This document shows positions 43,554 to 52,604 of a DNA stretch of 64,000 nucleotides, in pieces. The first letter of the stretch is position 1, and each line of letters starts with the position of its first letter. Under the pieces are notes generated by a model. The model saw nothing but the letters and a program-made list of their open reading frames with translations, ran no database searches and had not been told where the DNA came from. Made by a program: the position numbers and the translations under genes. The DNA is from a virus, in the IMG/VR virus record IMGVR_UViG_3300042309_002578, positions 1 to 64,000 of that record; one strand, written 5' to 3'.

Positions 43554-44000
43554 ATGAAACTAACAAAGCTAACAGCCTACGAATTGAGAGAATTAATAAG
43601 TCTTTTTGATTCCCTAGAAAGACATCCCGAAAACAAGAATACTGTAACCACAGGAGAGCATTTGCTTGAAAAAATAATTAAAAACACGCCATCTTTCGAC
43701 ATTCATGTTACTGACAACAATAAAGTGATACAAAATTATGACACCCTGCTTTGGGTGTACGAGGTTTTATTAACTAAAAACCCCTATTGTTACAGTCCAA
43801 TTTTTAATAGCATTTGTGATTCTGATCAATCAGTTCCTTTGTCGGTAATATACGATGATAGTAAGTTATTTAACTATCTGCGCTACTATCCAGAATATTT
43901 GAGCGAACTAAGAAAAGTTCAAAAAAATATTCACAAGCACGGCATACCCATTCATTTCATAGGAGATGAATCTATAGAATTTTATCTGAAAAACAGATAA
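43554..44000 (+). CDS. Hypothetical protein, 148 aa
   Basis: ATG at 43554 (MKLTKLTAYELRELISLFDSLERHPENKN) follows an A-rich leader of the type seen at other genes here. Helical; no family recognised. Confidence 0.6.
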   Translation: MKLTKLTAYELRELISLFDSLERHPENKNTVTTGEHLLEKIIKNTPSFDIHVTDNNKVIQNYDTLLWVYEVLLTKNPYCYSPIFNSICDSDQSVPLSVIYDDSKLFNYLRYYPEYLSELRKVQKNIHKHGIPIHFIGDESIEFYLKNR

Positions 44001-44149
44001 AATAAAGTTTGGTTTAAAACATAAAATAATCAACTATCACACGCTACTTTTGTGTTTATAGTTGACAAACTTTAAACACAAAAAACAAGCAAAATGAAAT
44101 TATCAAAACAACAAACAAAGCTGCATTCACAGGCAGAAGTTGGGGTTTT

Positions 44150-44655
44150 TTGTCGGTAGAACATATTGCAATCTAGCCACAGCAAGGCTTTTGTGTTTTA
44201 GCGATATTTCCCCCGCAGCCGCACCAAAATTATAAAACGAGCATTTGTACTCACACCACGTCAACGCCCAGCACCATCGGCAAAAAAGCCCGACGGATGC
44301 CCAGTCTTGTTACAAAAACATATTGTAATCCCCACATAACAAGGCTTCTGTCTTTGGGTCGGCTGCGGGGAGACATTCCCAAAATCATAAAGCGGATATT
44401 CGTTCCCAGTTTTGGATAATGCCCCATAAAACTAAAATCTTGTAACACGCCTCAAACCCCTATTTTACTGTTAAAAATTTGGGGCGGATTATATCATAGT
44501 GAGCGTACCAAAGTCAAGGGAAGATGTGAAATAAAAATGGCATTTCCTTAAAGAAACAATGCACATCTTCCCAAATATTTTTTCCTTTTTTATAAAAATA
44601 TTATGCAAGTACGCACCTAGATAAAAAACCTGTAATACGCCTGTAATATACAAAA
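44150..44655 (+). repeat. Repeat element copy 3: two A units plus B block
   Basis: A-unit marks at 44161 and 44318. Hairpin GGGAAGAT (44518-44525)/ATCTTCCC (44565-44572). The inward promoter is TTGACT (44517-44512), 18 bases, TATAAT (44493-44488), so the promoter elements are kept although the surrounding bases have changed. An 18-codon ORF starting at 44095 runs into the element, as if a gene had been cut by it. Confidence 0.85.
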
Positions 44656-44672
44656 TGATTTTCAAATACCGC

Positions 44673-44701
44673 TTGACTTTATTTGTTAACCACAGTATTA
44701 T
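44673..44701 (+). promoter_or_regulatory. Family-1 promoter
   Basis: TTGACT, spacer TTATTTGTTAACCACAG (17), TATTAT; drives 44744-45133. Confidence 0.85.
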
Positions 44702-44743
44702 AAGTGAAGTAGAAAAAACAAAACACAAAACAAGCGAGAAAAA

Positions 44744-45133
44744 ATGACAATCAATAAATACTATTTTAATAGACAGCGAGTTGAATCCGCGTTGGCGGAT
44801 CTTGAACGGAATAAAAACCTCAAACTAGAGCAAGCCCGATTAAATGGGTGGGAAGTGGAGGTTTTGTCCAAGTGTGGACTGACGACTTGGAGGAAGAAGT
44901 TTGGGTTCTTCGTCCTGTCACAAGACATGGTTGGGCAAAAAGGATTGTCCACGTTCGACATTCCAGATCGAACGTGGGTGATCAACACGAATTTCAGGGA
45001 TCTATCTGATCTAGAAAGAGATGGATGGATTTCATCGGAAAAAGAAGCTGCGCTTCAATCTGCACTTCTTAGACCAGCAAGACGAACCACCTATCAATCT
45101 GCACTTCTTAGACCAGCAAGACGAACCACCTAG
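44744..45133 (+). CDS. Hypothetical protein with duplicated C-terminus
   Basis: GCGAGAAAAA precedes the ATG. The 129-residue product ends with two copies of QSALLRPARRTT from a 39-bp tandem duplication (45056 and 45095). The rest is helical with a Trp/Lys-rich middle; no family recognised. The duplicated tail is probably not needed for function. Confidence 0.65.
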   Translation: MTINKYYFNRQRVESALADLERNKNLKLEQARLNGWEVEVLSKCGLTTWRKKFGFFVLSQDMVGQKGLSTFDIPDRTWVINTNFRDLSDLERDGWISSEKEAALQSALLRPARRTTYQSALLRPARRTT

Positions 45134-45138
45134 TTCAG

Positions 45139-45196
45139 AAAGACTCGTTGTTACGACGGGTCTTTTTTTGTGCTTATAGGCGATCGCCTATAAGCA
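45139..45196 (+). terminator. Terminator plus 26-bp HIP1-centred palindrome
   Basis: AAAGACTCG pairs with CGGGTCTTT and runs into T7 (45139-45169). It is followed by TGCTTATAGGCGATCGCCTATAAGCA (45171-45196), perfectly self-complementary. Confidence 0.75.
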
Positions 45197-45216
45197 CCCC
45201 ACGTGACGAATTAAAA

Positions 45217-45339
45217 ATGTACTTTAGAGATGCATTTAGAGGGTATTGCTTCCAAGAGAGCCTTTTTTCAAATTTAGAGGAACGCCCTATTTTTTATGAA
45301 ACGCTACCAAAAAAGAAACATTTTTTGAAACCTTGGTAA
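45217..45339 (+). CDS. Possible very small protein, 40 aa
   Basis: ATG at 45217 opens MYFRDAFRGYCFQESLF. No ribosome binding site is evident and a terminator lies just upstream; weakly supported. Confidence 0.25.
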   Translation: MYFRDAFRGYCFQESLFSNLEERPIFYETLPKKKHFLKPW

Positions 45340-45493
45340 GCATCGCACTTTTAGCCGCATAATAAAAAACAATCTATTGAAGCTAGAAGCACACAAAGTT
45401 TAACCCCAAGCTAAAATAATTTTTATCCGCAAAACAGCCTTGTAGAATTTAGTAATTTCTTTTTAAAATTGGTAAAATATTTTAAAAAATGAC

Positions 45494-45522
45494 TTGCTTT
45501 TATTTCTAAAAAATAGTATATT
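45494..45522 (+). promoter_or_regulatory. Promoter of 45558-46286
   Basis: TTGCTT (45494-45499), 17 bases, TATATT (45517-45522). Confidence 0.6.
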
Positions 45523-45557
45523 ATATATAGACAATAAAACATTAAAAACGCAAAACA

Positions 45558-46286
45558 ATGGCAACTAAAACCGCAAAAACAAATCCGCTCTGGGAGCAAA
45601 TCTACACCAGACAAGAAGGTATTGATTTAGGACTGGACCCGGATAATCTAGAATTTTTAGTTAAAAGAATTGCTGAAGAAATCCAGCAAAATGTAGATCC
45701 TGAATTTGTTGTTACAGGTAATGTGGTTCTCACTCAGTGCGGGAAATCTGAAATTGCTTTTACCACGACACAACAAGGGTTTCGTGTTTTTAAAAAGTAT
45801 GTTTTTGAGCTTTCAATCCCATCGTTTACAACAGATGGCGATGTTACAGTTACTATTTCCCCAGAAGAAAAACTTCCCTGCGGAAGACTGTTGACAGATT
45901 ACATCGACAAGGGCGCAGACAAAAAGCGGAAAGTTAAAACGATCAAGATTGCATTAGGCAGGGGCGAGAAAGTGATCGCATCCGCAATCTATAAATATTT
46001 CCCCGAATACGCTGACCTCTATGACGAGTCAAAAACCGAAAGAGATAGAGTTTGGGCAAAAATTGAGAAAGTAAAATCGGTGATTGAGTCCTTGGCAATT
46101 GCAGCCAACGCGGATGTTTCTGGCGACGGGATGTCATTTGAAATTGACACTGAAAACGCCATGAGAAAAGGGTCTGTCAACGTTGTCTCAACTGAAACTG
46201 GACAGTTCAAGTTGGAGTTCTTCACGGACAAACCCGACGATCTATCAAGAGCGATCGCGTTTTTAACTGGTAATACCTTAGAGTAA
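45558..46286 (+). CDS. Hypothetical protein, 242 aa
   Basis: A soluble alpha/beta protein (MATKTAKTNPLWEQIYTRQEGIDLG...) with a basic patch (KGADKKRKVKTIKIALGRGEK). No family recognised. It has its own promoter, and a 13-bp hairpin (46291-46303/46321-46333) follows. Confidence 0.6.
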   Translation: MATKTAKTNPLWEQIYTRQEGIDLGLDPDNLEFLVKRIAEEIQQNVDPEFVVTGNVVLTQCGKSEIAFTTTQQGFRVFKKYVFELSIPSFTTDGDVTVTISPEEKLPCGRLLTDYIDKGADKKRKVKTIKIALGRGEKVIASAIYKYFPEYADLYDESKTERDRVWAKIEKVKSVIESLAIAANADVSGDGMSFEIDTENAMRKGSVNVVSTETGQFKLEFFTDKPDDLSRAIAFLTGNTLE

Positions 46287-46420
46287 AAACGCCTCAATAA
46301 TAGTAAAACGTATCATCGTGCTATTATTGAGGCACTACTTTGCAATTGGTAAATAATGACACTTATTAAAAACGGATGTCATTATTTTTTTACTATAAAA
46401 TAAAATTTGTTGGTGAGAAT

Positions 46421-46813
46421 ATGGACAACACAAAATACAGTCAGTTACTGGCAGAGAGTGCGCCCCAAGTAATCGAAACCGAGGAAGAATACGAAAGGCT
46501 ACTAAAAATAGCCGAGAGACTTGTATTCAAAAATGATTTAACACCCGAAGAAAGGGCGTTAAGCAAGTTAGTAGTTTTTCTTGTTGAGGATTATGAGACA
46601 AAAAACTATCCAATGGACGACGAATCAACTCCCCAAGCAATCCTAAAGCACATCATGGATTCTAGTGGGAATAGTCAAGCAGATTTGGCGAGAATCACTG
46701 GTTCTAGCAGTGGAGTAATTTCAGAAATATTAAGCGGTAAGCGCGACATCTCCAAAAAACAAGCAAAGGCTCTGTCCGCACACTTTAAGGTTGATCCTAG
46801 TCTGTTTATCTAG
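46421..46813 (+). CDS. HigA-type antitoxin/XRE regulator, orphan
   Basis: ATG at 46421 gives 130 residues. The N-terminal helical part (VIETEEEYERLLKIAERLV, LTPEERALSKLVVFLVEDYE) and C-terminal HTH (SQADLARITGSSSGVISEILSGKRDISKKQAKALSAHF) match HigA of HigBA modules. No HigB toxin lies beside it, so it may be a lone regulator or guard against a host HigB. Confidence 0.8.
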   Translation: MDNTKYSQLLAESAPQVIETEEEYERLLKIAERLVFKNDLTPEERALSKLVVFLVEDYETKNYPMDDESTPQAILKHIMDSSGNSQADLARITGSSSGVISEILSGKRDISKKQAKALSAHFKVDPSLFI

Positions 46814-46905
46814 CATACCAGACTCTGCTTTTATATAAGAATCATTAAAATTTCACAATATACATGATATATTAAATTATCAAACATTAATGTAGGGTAA
46901 ATATT

Positions 46906-47340
46906 GTGAAACGAGAAACAACAAATGCGCGAGGGAGCAAAAAGCAGGAACACTTTAAATATAGCGAGAATTGGCACTCGAAGGTAAAGCACACAACTAA
47001 AATGCAGCCGCTTTGCACTAATAACCCTTTTCATGGGGATGCACAGATAGTTCACCATCTCCATTACAGGCGATCGCTATTAAGGAGAACGCTGGGGTTG
47101 TTGCTGCTGAACTTGCCAGTGAAATCAATTTCTGGTTTTGAGATTCCAGGGTTTGATATTGTTCCCATTTGCAAAGAGTGTCATCAAAATAGTTATGGAA
47201 CTAGCAAAAGCCGCAGGTCATTGCATTATCATAAAATCTGGATACAGCGCGGGGGAATTGATAATCATCAACATTGGTTTACTGCTTGGCGATTAAGAAT
47301 AAATTATCTTATTCTGTTTTTGTGGGGGATTGTATTTTGA
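46906..47340 (+). CDS. HNH endonuclease-like protein
   Basis: A GTG start. CTNNPFHGDAQIVHHLHYRR and IVPICKECHQNSYG supply the HH and CxxCH parts of an HNH zinc-finger nuclease. The protein ends with a hydrophobic tail. Possibly a homing or packaging-associated HNH; 144 residues. Confidence 0.7.
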   Translation: MKRETTNARGSKKQEHFKYSENWHSKVKHTTKMQPLCTNNPFHGDAQIVHHLHYRRSLLRRTLGLLLLNLPVKSISGFEIPGFDIVPICKECHQNSYGTSKSRRSLHYHKIWIQRGGIDNHQHWFTAWRLRINYLILFLWGIVF

Positions 47341-47406
47341 TGCAAATATAGAATTAGATGCATACTATTAAAATTAAGGCGAGATAGTTAATTTAATTGT
47401 TCATGT

Positions 47407-47916
47407 ATGTCAACTCCAAATTTTCAAATCAAAGGCGAAGACGGCAAAAATTACTGGATATCCCGCAGCGTAGCGGTGGTGGTTATCCCATTGTTTAAGT
47501 GCGAAGGGTTGACCTATGTGCCACTCGGTAAACGCTCAAAAGAATTAAATTTATATCCAGAACACTGGGGTATTCCTTGCGGTTTTCTAGATTGGGGCGA
47601 GTCTGCTTATGAAGCTGCTGAAAGAGAGGTTCTTGAGGAATTAGGCATAAAATTGTCTGATTTTTGTTTCAATAGAAATCCTCAGCCAGATGCGGTTATG
47701 TCTGACCCCAATCCGAGCGAAAACGAGACGGTATCGCTGCGATTTATTGTTAATTGCAAGGTAGAAGAACTCCCAGAACTAAAAACTAGCTCTGAGGTCA
47801 CAGAAGTTAAGTGGATGGAAGTAACTAGGAATGGATGGAAGCAGGAAAAACTCGCGTTTAATCACACCGATATTATTGACTGGGCTTTGTGCCGCAGCCA
47901 TATTGATGGCTTCTAA
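47407..47916 (+). CDS. Nudix hydrolase
   Basis: The 169-residue protein carries the Nudix box GFLDWGESAYEAAEREVLEELGI, with the conserved G, E and REVxEEL residues in place. It hydrolyses nucleoside-diphosphate-linked substrates. The N-terminal ISRSVAVVVIPLF strand is typical. Target unknown; NAD+/ADP-ribose and nucleotide sanitising are both possible. Confidence 0.9.
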   Translation: MSTPNFQIKGEDGKNYWISRSVAVVVIPLFKCEGLTYVPLGKRSKELNLYPEHWGIPCGFLDWGESAYEAAEREVLEELGIKLSDFCFNRNPQPDAVMSDPNPSENETVSLRFIVNCKVEELPELKTSSEVTEVKWMEVTRNGWKQEKLAFNHTDIIDWALCRSHIDGF

Positions 47917-47984
47917 AAATTTGATTTAGCCGTGAATCTGTGGATTTAGCTTAAAGATCCACAGAAAAAATTAAAAAAATGTAG

Positions 47985-48013
47985 TTGACTTTCTTTGTTA
48001 ACCATAGTATTAT
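47985..48013 (+). promoter_or_regulatory. Family-1 promoter
   Basis: TTGACT, spacer TTCTTTGTTAACCATAG (17), TATTAT; drives 48047-48298. Confidence 0.85.
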
Positions 48014-48046
48014 ACAAGAATAAAGAAAAAACAAAAATCAACTAAC

Positions 48047-48298
48047 ATGGCAGACATTAAAAAACTAAAACCAGGACAGCTTGTTTACAGCGTCGAAACT
48101 CAAAAACTTGGAAACACTGAATTAAGTATTCGCGCATTATACAGAGTCAGGATATTAGAAGTCAACCTTGAAATAGGTTTCGTGATAGCATCCTGGAACA
48201 GTAATCCTCGACAAAAATTCTACGAAACCAGCATCAAAAAATGGAAAACAGAAAGACCAGAACCAAAAAAGAAGGTTATGGGACTGGATAGTTATTAG
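48047..48298 (+). CDS. Hypothetical protein, 83 aa
   Basis: A basic beta-type small protein (MADIKKLKPGQLVYSVETQKLG...) of early-gene type; no family recognised. Confidence 0.65.
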   Translation: MADIKKLKPGQLVYSVETQKLGNTELSIRALYRVRILEVNLEIGFVIASWNSNPRQKFYETSIKKWKTERPEPKKKVMGLDSY

Positions 48299-48299
48299 T

Positions 48300-48548
48300 C
48301 TGCAAAGCCAATGGTTCACTATAAAAAATCAACAAGAAGGAGAAAACAAAAGGGCTAAAATTGTAAGAACGGAATTTGTGTCTGTTTGGGGTAGAGATGA
48401 GGAAGTCCTAGTTTCTGAATTGCCACCCCAAACCCAAGAGGCTATAAAGCGGTCTGACGACTTTTGGACACAGATGAATACCTTAGAAGAAGCCGGAGAC
48501 ACTGAGGGGATTCACAACCTTTGTGAATCACATTCTGCTAATCAGTAA
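48300..48548 (+). pseudogene. Coding-like frame without a start codon
   Basis: A protein-like frame (KRAKIVRTEFVSVWGRDEEV, SELPPQTQEAIKRS) ends at TAA 48546-48548. It has no ATG/GTG/TTG near AGAAGGAG (48332); a short MVHYKKST frame starting at 48313 precedes it in a different phase. A one-base indel near 48350 would join them. Confidence 0.4.
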
Positions 48549-48663
48549 ACTTTTTTTTTGATGGTTTTTAGTCTTCAAGACTTGGGGATTTCTCAGATGT
48601 CCCAAACATAAGTCAGACATACAGAACTTTAGTGATTAAATTTATGTGCAAATAACAAAAAAT

Positions 48664-49248
48664 ATGAACACAAAAACAGAAATCAAAAATCAAAGATGGA
48701 TTGATTTTTCTTTGAGAATGGCTAAAACCTGTTATCGCCACTCACAAAGACCGTCCTTAGAGTGGATAATTAGCAGCATCAACGCTGTTTTTGAAACCAT
48801 CCACGATGACTTGAGCCTCTACGAATCCTGGGATAATGTTTTGCCATATTCCCCGAACGATAAAATATACACATGGAAGAGGTATAACAAAGATAAGCCA
48901 GAATACCCCGTTTATCTCTCCACAGTATTGAGTGAATGTATTGAGCAGGACATATATTGGAGTCCATACGAACACGCCAACAGAAGCCAGAAAAAGGTTA
49001 TAGATAAATACGGAGACTCTATGAGCGAGGAGGAGTATGACAGCCTCAAAGAAAGGATAGTGTCGGATTGGTCAAGTCCAGTTCATTGTTGCATAAGAGC
49101 GGGGATAGATGCAGCAAAAGGTGGTAGCTTTGGTGTTATTGGGTTTACATTTAGAAACATTCTAGATATGTATCCAGAGGGCTTGCCTGATTGGATAAAA
49201 GAAAATTTAGTAGAGGGGTTAAAACCCAAGGATTTTATTCTTTTGTAA
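48664..49248 (+). CDS. Hypothetical protein, 194 aa
   Basis: It begins MNTKTEIKNQRWIDFSLRMAKTCYR. Soluble, helical, Trp-rich; no family recognised. It is the last gene before the relic region. Confidence 0.6.
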   Translation: MNTKTEIKNQRWIDFSLRMAKTCYRHSQRPSLEWIISSINAVFETIHDDLSLYESWDNVLPYSPNDKIYTWKRYNKDKPEYPVYLSTVLSECIEQDIYWSPYEHANRSQKKVIDKYGDSMSEEEYDSLKERIVSDWSSPVHCCIRAGIDAAKGGSFGVIGFTFRNILDMYPEGLPDWIKENLVEGLKPKDFILL

Positions 49249-49340
49249 TTTACATCAATCAACGCAGTTTATATTTGCTATATTTTTATGTAAATACCCG
49301 CTATATTTAATTAAATGTAGCGCGTATTTACATTGACTAA

Positions 49341-49622
49341 ATATACCATTCAATAGGCTCGTATCCTATTTTGCTAACGATATCAAATGAGTTTTTGTTG
49401 ATTACTACCCAAGGCAGATTCAGTATTTCACAATCCTCGGTATATCGCTATTCTCCTTGTGCGCGATCGCTTTCTGGAATAATCTTCTTGGCTAATGAAG
49501 TGCCGTAAATGCACTCTAGCTTCTCTCGAAGATAGCTTTCGTTGTAGCCAAAAAATACTAGGTTTTGCCCACAATGAATATTGGCTTTCGTGAAGTCAAT
49601 ACCTTGGTCTAGGGTTATCTTA
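49341..49622 (-). pseudogene. Interrupted minus-strand gene fragment
   Basis: The minus strand reads DQGIDFTKANIHCGQNLVFFGYN-type protein, a stop (TAG near 49450), then RYTEDCEILNLPWVVINKNS and a final IEWYI. It has no start. The intein remnant begins at its edge, so this is probably a recombination junction. Confidence 0.5.
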
Positions 49623-49639
49623 TGATCTTGAGGTTGATG

Positions 49640-49932
49640 AGTGGGATAACTTTGCTTTAGCTGCTGGTATCATTGTTCATAATTCTAAAGACATCTGTGA
49701 TGCAGTAGCGGTGGTAGCCTGGCACTTAATGAGCGACTTAAGCGCAGCTATACCTGGCACAGCTATAAGAACTGAGAGTAGAGAGGCTAGAATGAGTCCA
49801 GGTGATGCTAACTCTGATATAGCTTTTGGAGGAGCTGGGCGTGAACTAGCTGCACAGATAAAGACAGCTTATAAAGGCTGGGGTACTAGTAGAAATGATG
49901 GTGGAAGCTGGAGTGGAGATGATTACTTCTAG
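49640..49932 (+). pseudogene. Intein C-terminus joined to a terminase large-subunit C-terminus
   Basis: DLEVDEWDNFALAAGIIVHN is the typical C-terminal motif of inteins (final His-Asn), immediately followed by SKDICDAVAVVAWHLMSDL. The SKDxxDAVA sequence resembles the C-terminal end of terminase nuclease domains. The Ser after HN is the expected splice nucleophile. The N-terminal intein half and nearly the whole terminase are missing. The fragment is unlike the resident TerL. Confidence 0.8.
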
Positions 49933-50108
49933 TCTAGTTTTAGGGTGTTTAAGTCCCCTCTAACTGATCCACGTCGTATGAACTTTCTCACAACAATATT
50001 GTCTTTGTTAGTTTCCAAGAACTCTGCCAGGTAGTCAATATCAATTCTGGCAACGCTACCATCTTTGAGATGTACAGTTCCTTTAATGGTTTCTTCTTGT
50101 TCTTGCAT
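49929..50108 (-). CDS. Small hypothetical protein, 59 aa
   Basis: ATG at 50108, TAG at 49929. MQEQEETIKGTVHLKDGSVARIDIDYLAEFLE has normal protein character. It is convergent with and overlaps the end of the terminase fragment. Confidence 0.6.
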   Translation of the reverse strand: MQEQEETIKGTVHLKDGSVARIDIDYLAEFLETNKDNIVVRKFIRRGSVRGDLNTLKLD

Positions 50109-50131
50109 TAATACCAGCCTAGGTTTAAAAC

Positions 50132-50204
50132 TCCCCCGGCACGACTCGAACGTGCGGCATCGAAATTAACAGTTTCGCGCTCTAACCAACTGAGCTACAG
50201 GGGA
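50132..50204 (-). tRNA. tRNA-Asn (GUU)
   Basis: TCCCCTG/CGGGGGA acceptor, GCTC D-stem, anticodon loop CTGTTAA between 5-bp stems, T arm GCACG-TTCGAGT-CGTGC. 73 nt, no encoded CCA. Confidence 0.9.
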
Positions 50205-50226
50205 ATGACTTCTAGCTAACTAGAAC

Positions 50227-50296
50227 GAGGCTAGGGAGGATCGAACTCCCAACTTAAGATCGACAATCTTAGGGTTTACCATTAACCTATAGCCCC
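50227..50296 (-). tRNA. tRNA-Asp (GUC)
   Basis: GGGGCTA/TAGCCTC acceptor, GGTT/AACC D-stem, loop TTGTCGA between TAAGA and TCTTA, T arm GGGAG-TTCGATC-CTCCC. 70 nt, a compact molecule. Confidence 0.75.
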
Positions 50297-50481
50297 TGTG
50301 CTTTCCCTTACACCACAAAGGATGCTAACGTTAAACTCCTAGTTGTTCAGGCATTGCTGCTAGGGTGAGAAAACTACCGGGCTTTATTCTGTTCACAGCT
50401 TTGCCATTCTGTGTCTACATTGGCTGCTGGCATGGAGCCACACAACTTCAGTGTAGTGCTGTTTTTCGTTATACGAGAAGT

Positions 50482-50552
50482 ATCCCTGGAGAGGATCGAA
50501 CTCTCTTTGCTAGGATGAAAACCTAGTGAACTACCCAATGTTCGACAGGGAC
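50482..50552 (-). tRNA. tRNA-Glu (UUC)
   Basis: GTCCCTG/CAGGGAT acceptor, anticodon loop TTTTCAT in CTAGG/CCTAG, T arm GAGAG-TTCGATC-CTCTC. 71 nt. Confidence 0.85.
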
Positions 50553-50720
50553 TTGTTGGCAGTAGAGAGAAGGTCAAGTGTATACCCTCTCGCTCCCTCC
50601 ACTAAAACTAGTGTAGCACAACTTTAACGAACTGTCAACTTGATTGAGAAAGTTTTAGACTAGCTTTGCCCCAACTAGCCTAAAACGTATAACCTTCAAG
50701 GAGCATTTATGGGCAATTAG

Positions 50721-50815
50721 TAGGGTTAGGAGTCGAACCTAACTTTCCTTGTGCCACCGCACTGTTCACGTCTAAACAGCACTAGACAAGAGCGTCTCCG
50801 ATCTGCCACCTACCA
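50721..50815 (-). tRNA. tRNA-like sequence with abnormal central part
   Basis: The ends fit a tRNA: GGTAGG pairs with CCTACT, and a perfect T arm TTAGG-TTCGACT-CCTAA is present. The middle has either an 8-nt anticodon loop with GTGC/GCAC variable arm (Leu/Ser type) or CTTGT/ACAAG enclosing a 33-nt loop. The anticodon is therefore uncertain and it may be a tRNA pseudogene. Confidence 0.45.
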
Positions 50816-50927
50816 ACCAGCTTACCTTTATACTGGGCGCATATACTCTCAGCGCGGACTATCCGTTCTGCTTAAAGCAAGGCGTTTTGCGGTCCCTTAG
50901 TCTTATTATAACTTAGTTGTTAAAAAC

Positions 50928-51317
50928 CTACCAACCTTGCATTTCTACTAGTTCCATACACAGGTCATTAATCTTGTTTTGGTTAGGGTGGTGGGGCAGT
51001 GTTGATTGCTCGTACACTACAATCATCTGGGCAAGCAGGTCTTCTGACAGTTGTTTTAGTTCCTCATAGGAGTAGTCGCCTTTTAAGATAGCCTTTAACT
51101 CAGCAGCATCACCAGCCAGGTTTCTGTCAACCAAGACTCCCTTACCCTGCAGAATCTCTACACCACCTTTTAACAATCTAATGCAGTGCATTCCGTGTTT
51201 AAGATCATAGCCAGCCAGCCGCTCCATACCAGCCCTAGCAGGGTTTCTATTCTTCTGCCAGGATAGATAAGCATTCCATTCTCTTAAAGGGTTCTTGCCC
51301 TGACTTCGTTTGCCCAA
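50928..51317 (-). pseudogene. RlaP-like RNA-repair nucleotidyltransferase, C-terminal fragment
   Basis: From a TTG at 51317, 129 residues: YDLKHGMHCIRLLKGGVEILQGKGVLVDR and KGDYSYEELKQLSEDLLAQM resemble the C-terminal half of the DNA-polymerase-beta-type RNA-repair family (RlaP). The N-terminal catalytic part with its GSxxxG motif is missing, and TGA lies just upstream. It adjoins the tRNA array; both probably came from the same phage. Confidence 0.6.
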
Positions 51318-51644
51318 AGGGCGAAATCATATCTGACAAGCGTATACTTTCCGAGAGTCCCCCGGTAGGTTTTTGTGTCTTGTACTGACAACTTAATTGT
51401 AACACAATATTGAAGGCGAATCAATTCGCCCGTGTGCGTTTTCCCCTTCGGTCTGAAGACGCGAAGCTCCCAACGCTACCGCTTTCCTCTTGGCGGACAA
51501 TCGCCACTAATTAAAACCAATATATTGTTTTTGTGTATCTAATATTTATTTAATATTGAATCAATATCACAAACAGGGCAAAAATAATGGTGAAATTTTT
51601 CACCATTATCAAAGTGTCTCTAGATTCTTAACTACCACCGACTA

Positions 51645-52142
51645 TTATAACAGCAAACTTTTAATTCTTGCCATCATTGCGCGATCGCATGAGTTTAGTT
51701 TACAGTCTGCAACTTTGCTTAGAAAAATATCATCTTCACCCCAGTTGTCGTAAATAATTTTATCGACAATCAGGACTAAATTAATGTCGTTTGAAATAAT
51801 CATATTGATTAGTTTCAGGTTGATTGAGTTGTTGCCAAGAACTAAAAAACCTTGTTTTAAATAACATTGTTCTCGAAGTGAAGCACTTGCCGAAGATATT
51901 CTTCTCCATGAGATTCCCGTTAAATATTCTAATTCATCTAAGGCGGTTTGGTATTTTTTATTGTTACCGCTTGGCGTTACATTATATACTCTTTTTAAAA
52001 TATATCTTGTTGGCGGTTTTTTCCCTTTTGAGTTTTTGTACTCAAGAATATTTTGCTCAATCAGAGCCTTTGCTGTTGTCTCGTTGTATTGTCCATTGAT
52101 AAACAATGTCTGAATTTTCCCAGCCTGTGTGGATCTTTTCAT
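51645..52142 (-). CDS. Hypothetical protein, 165 aa
   Basis: Basic N-terminus (MKRSTQAGKIQTLFINGQYNETTAKALIEQ), which looks like a winged-helix or DNA-binding start, with an acidic/aliphatic second half. No family recognised. A 300-base AT-rich gap follows upstream. Confidence 0.6.
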   Translation of the reverse strand: MKRSTQAGKIQTLFINGQYNETTAKALIEQNILEYKNSKGKKPPTRYILKRVYNVTPSGNNKKYQTALDELEYLTGISWRRISSASASLREQCYLKQGFLVLGNNSINLKLINMIISNDINLVLIVDKIIYDNWGEDDIFLSKVADCKLNSCDRAMMARIKSLLL

Positions 52143-52604
52143 AAAAATTCTAAATAGATTAAACTGTGTTCAAAATATATTGTATATCATTCTGTTGCTA
52201 TTTATTTTAAAAAAATATTTTTTTTCTGGATAATTCTATAAATTAAAAATCAGTTGCGACACATCAAAAAGCATAAATTATATTTTATGGCTCGCGTCTA
52301 CATTTATTGTTGTGAGTTGCTGCAAATATTCGCAAAAGCGCACAACTCGCAAGCAACATATTTTATTTTGCGAAACGGCACAAATTTTGTGTCCATGTTT
52401 TTATTTTTTTGCACTTGGACTTTCAATTAAGATGCGCGATTCCAATTTTAGCAATATTTAATCAATATAAATACCATATTGATTTTACAAAATCAATATG
52501 GTAAAATCATGGAACAAAGTAGACTTTTGTACTTAGACGACGGACAAGAAGTTTATGTATAAAAAGCAAAACAAGACACAGTAAAAACACAATACAAAAA
52601 TACA
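52143..52604. other. AT-rich gap with inverted repeats and a 17-codon ORF
   Basis: Contains GAGTTG...CAACTC and related short inverted motifs (about 52310-52370). It also has a perfect 14-bp inverted repeat ACCATATTGATTTT (52473-52486)/52489-52502 and a 17-aa frame (52509-52562) ending GQEVYV. CAATATTTAATCAATAT lies at about 52452. No larger gene seen. Confidence 0.5.
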
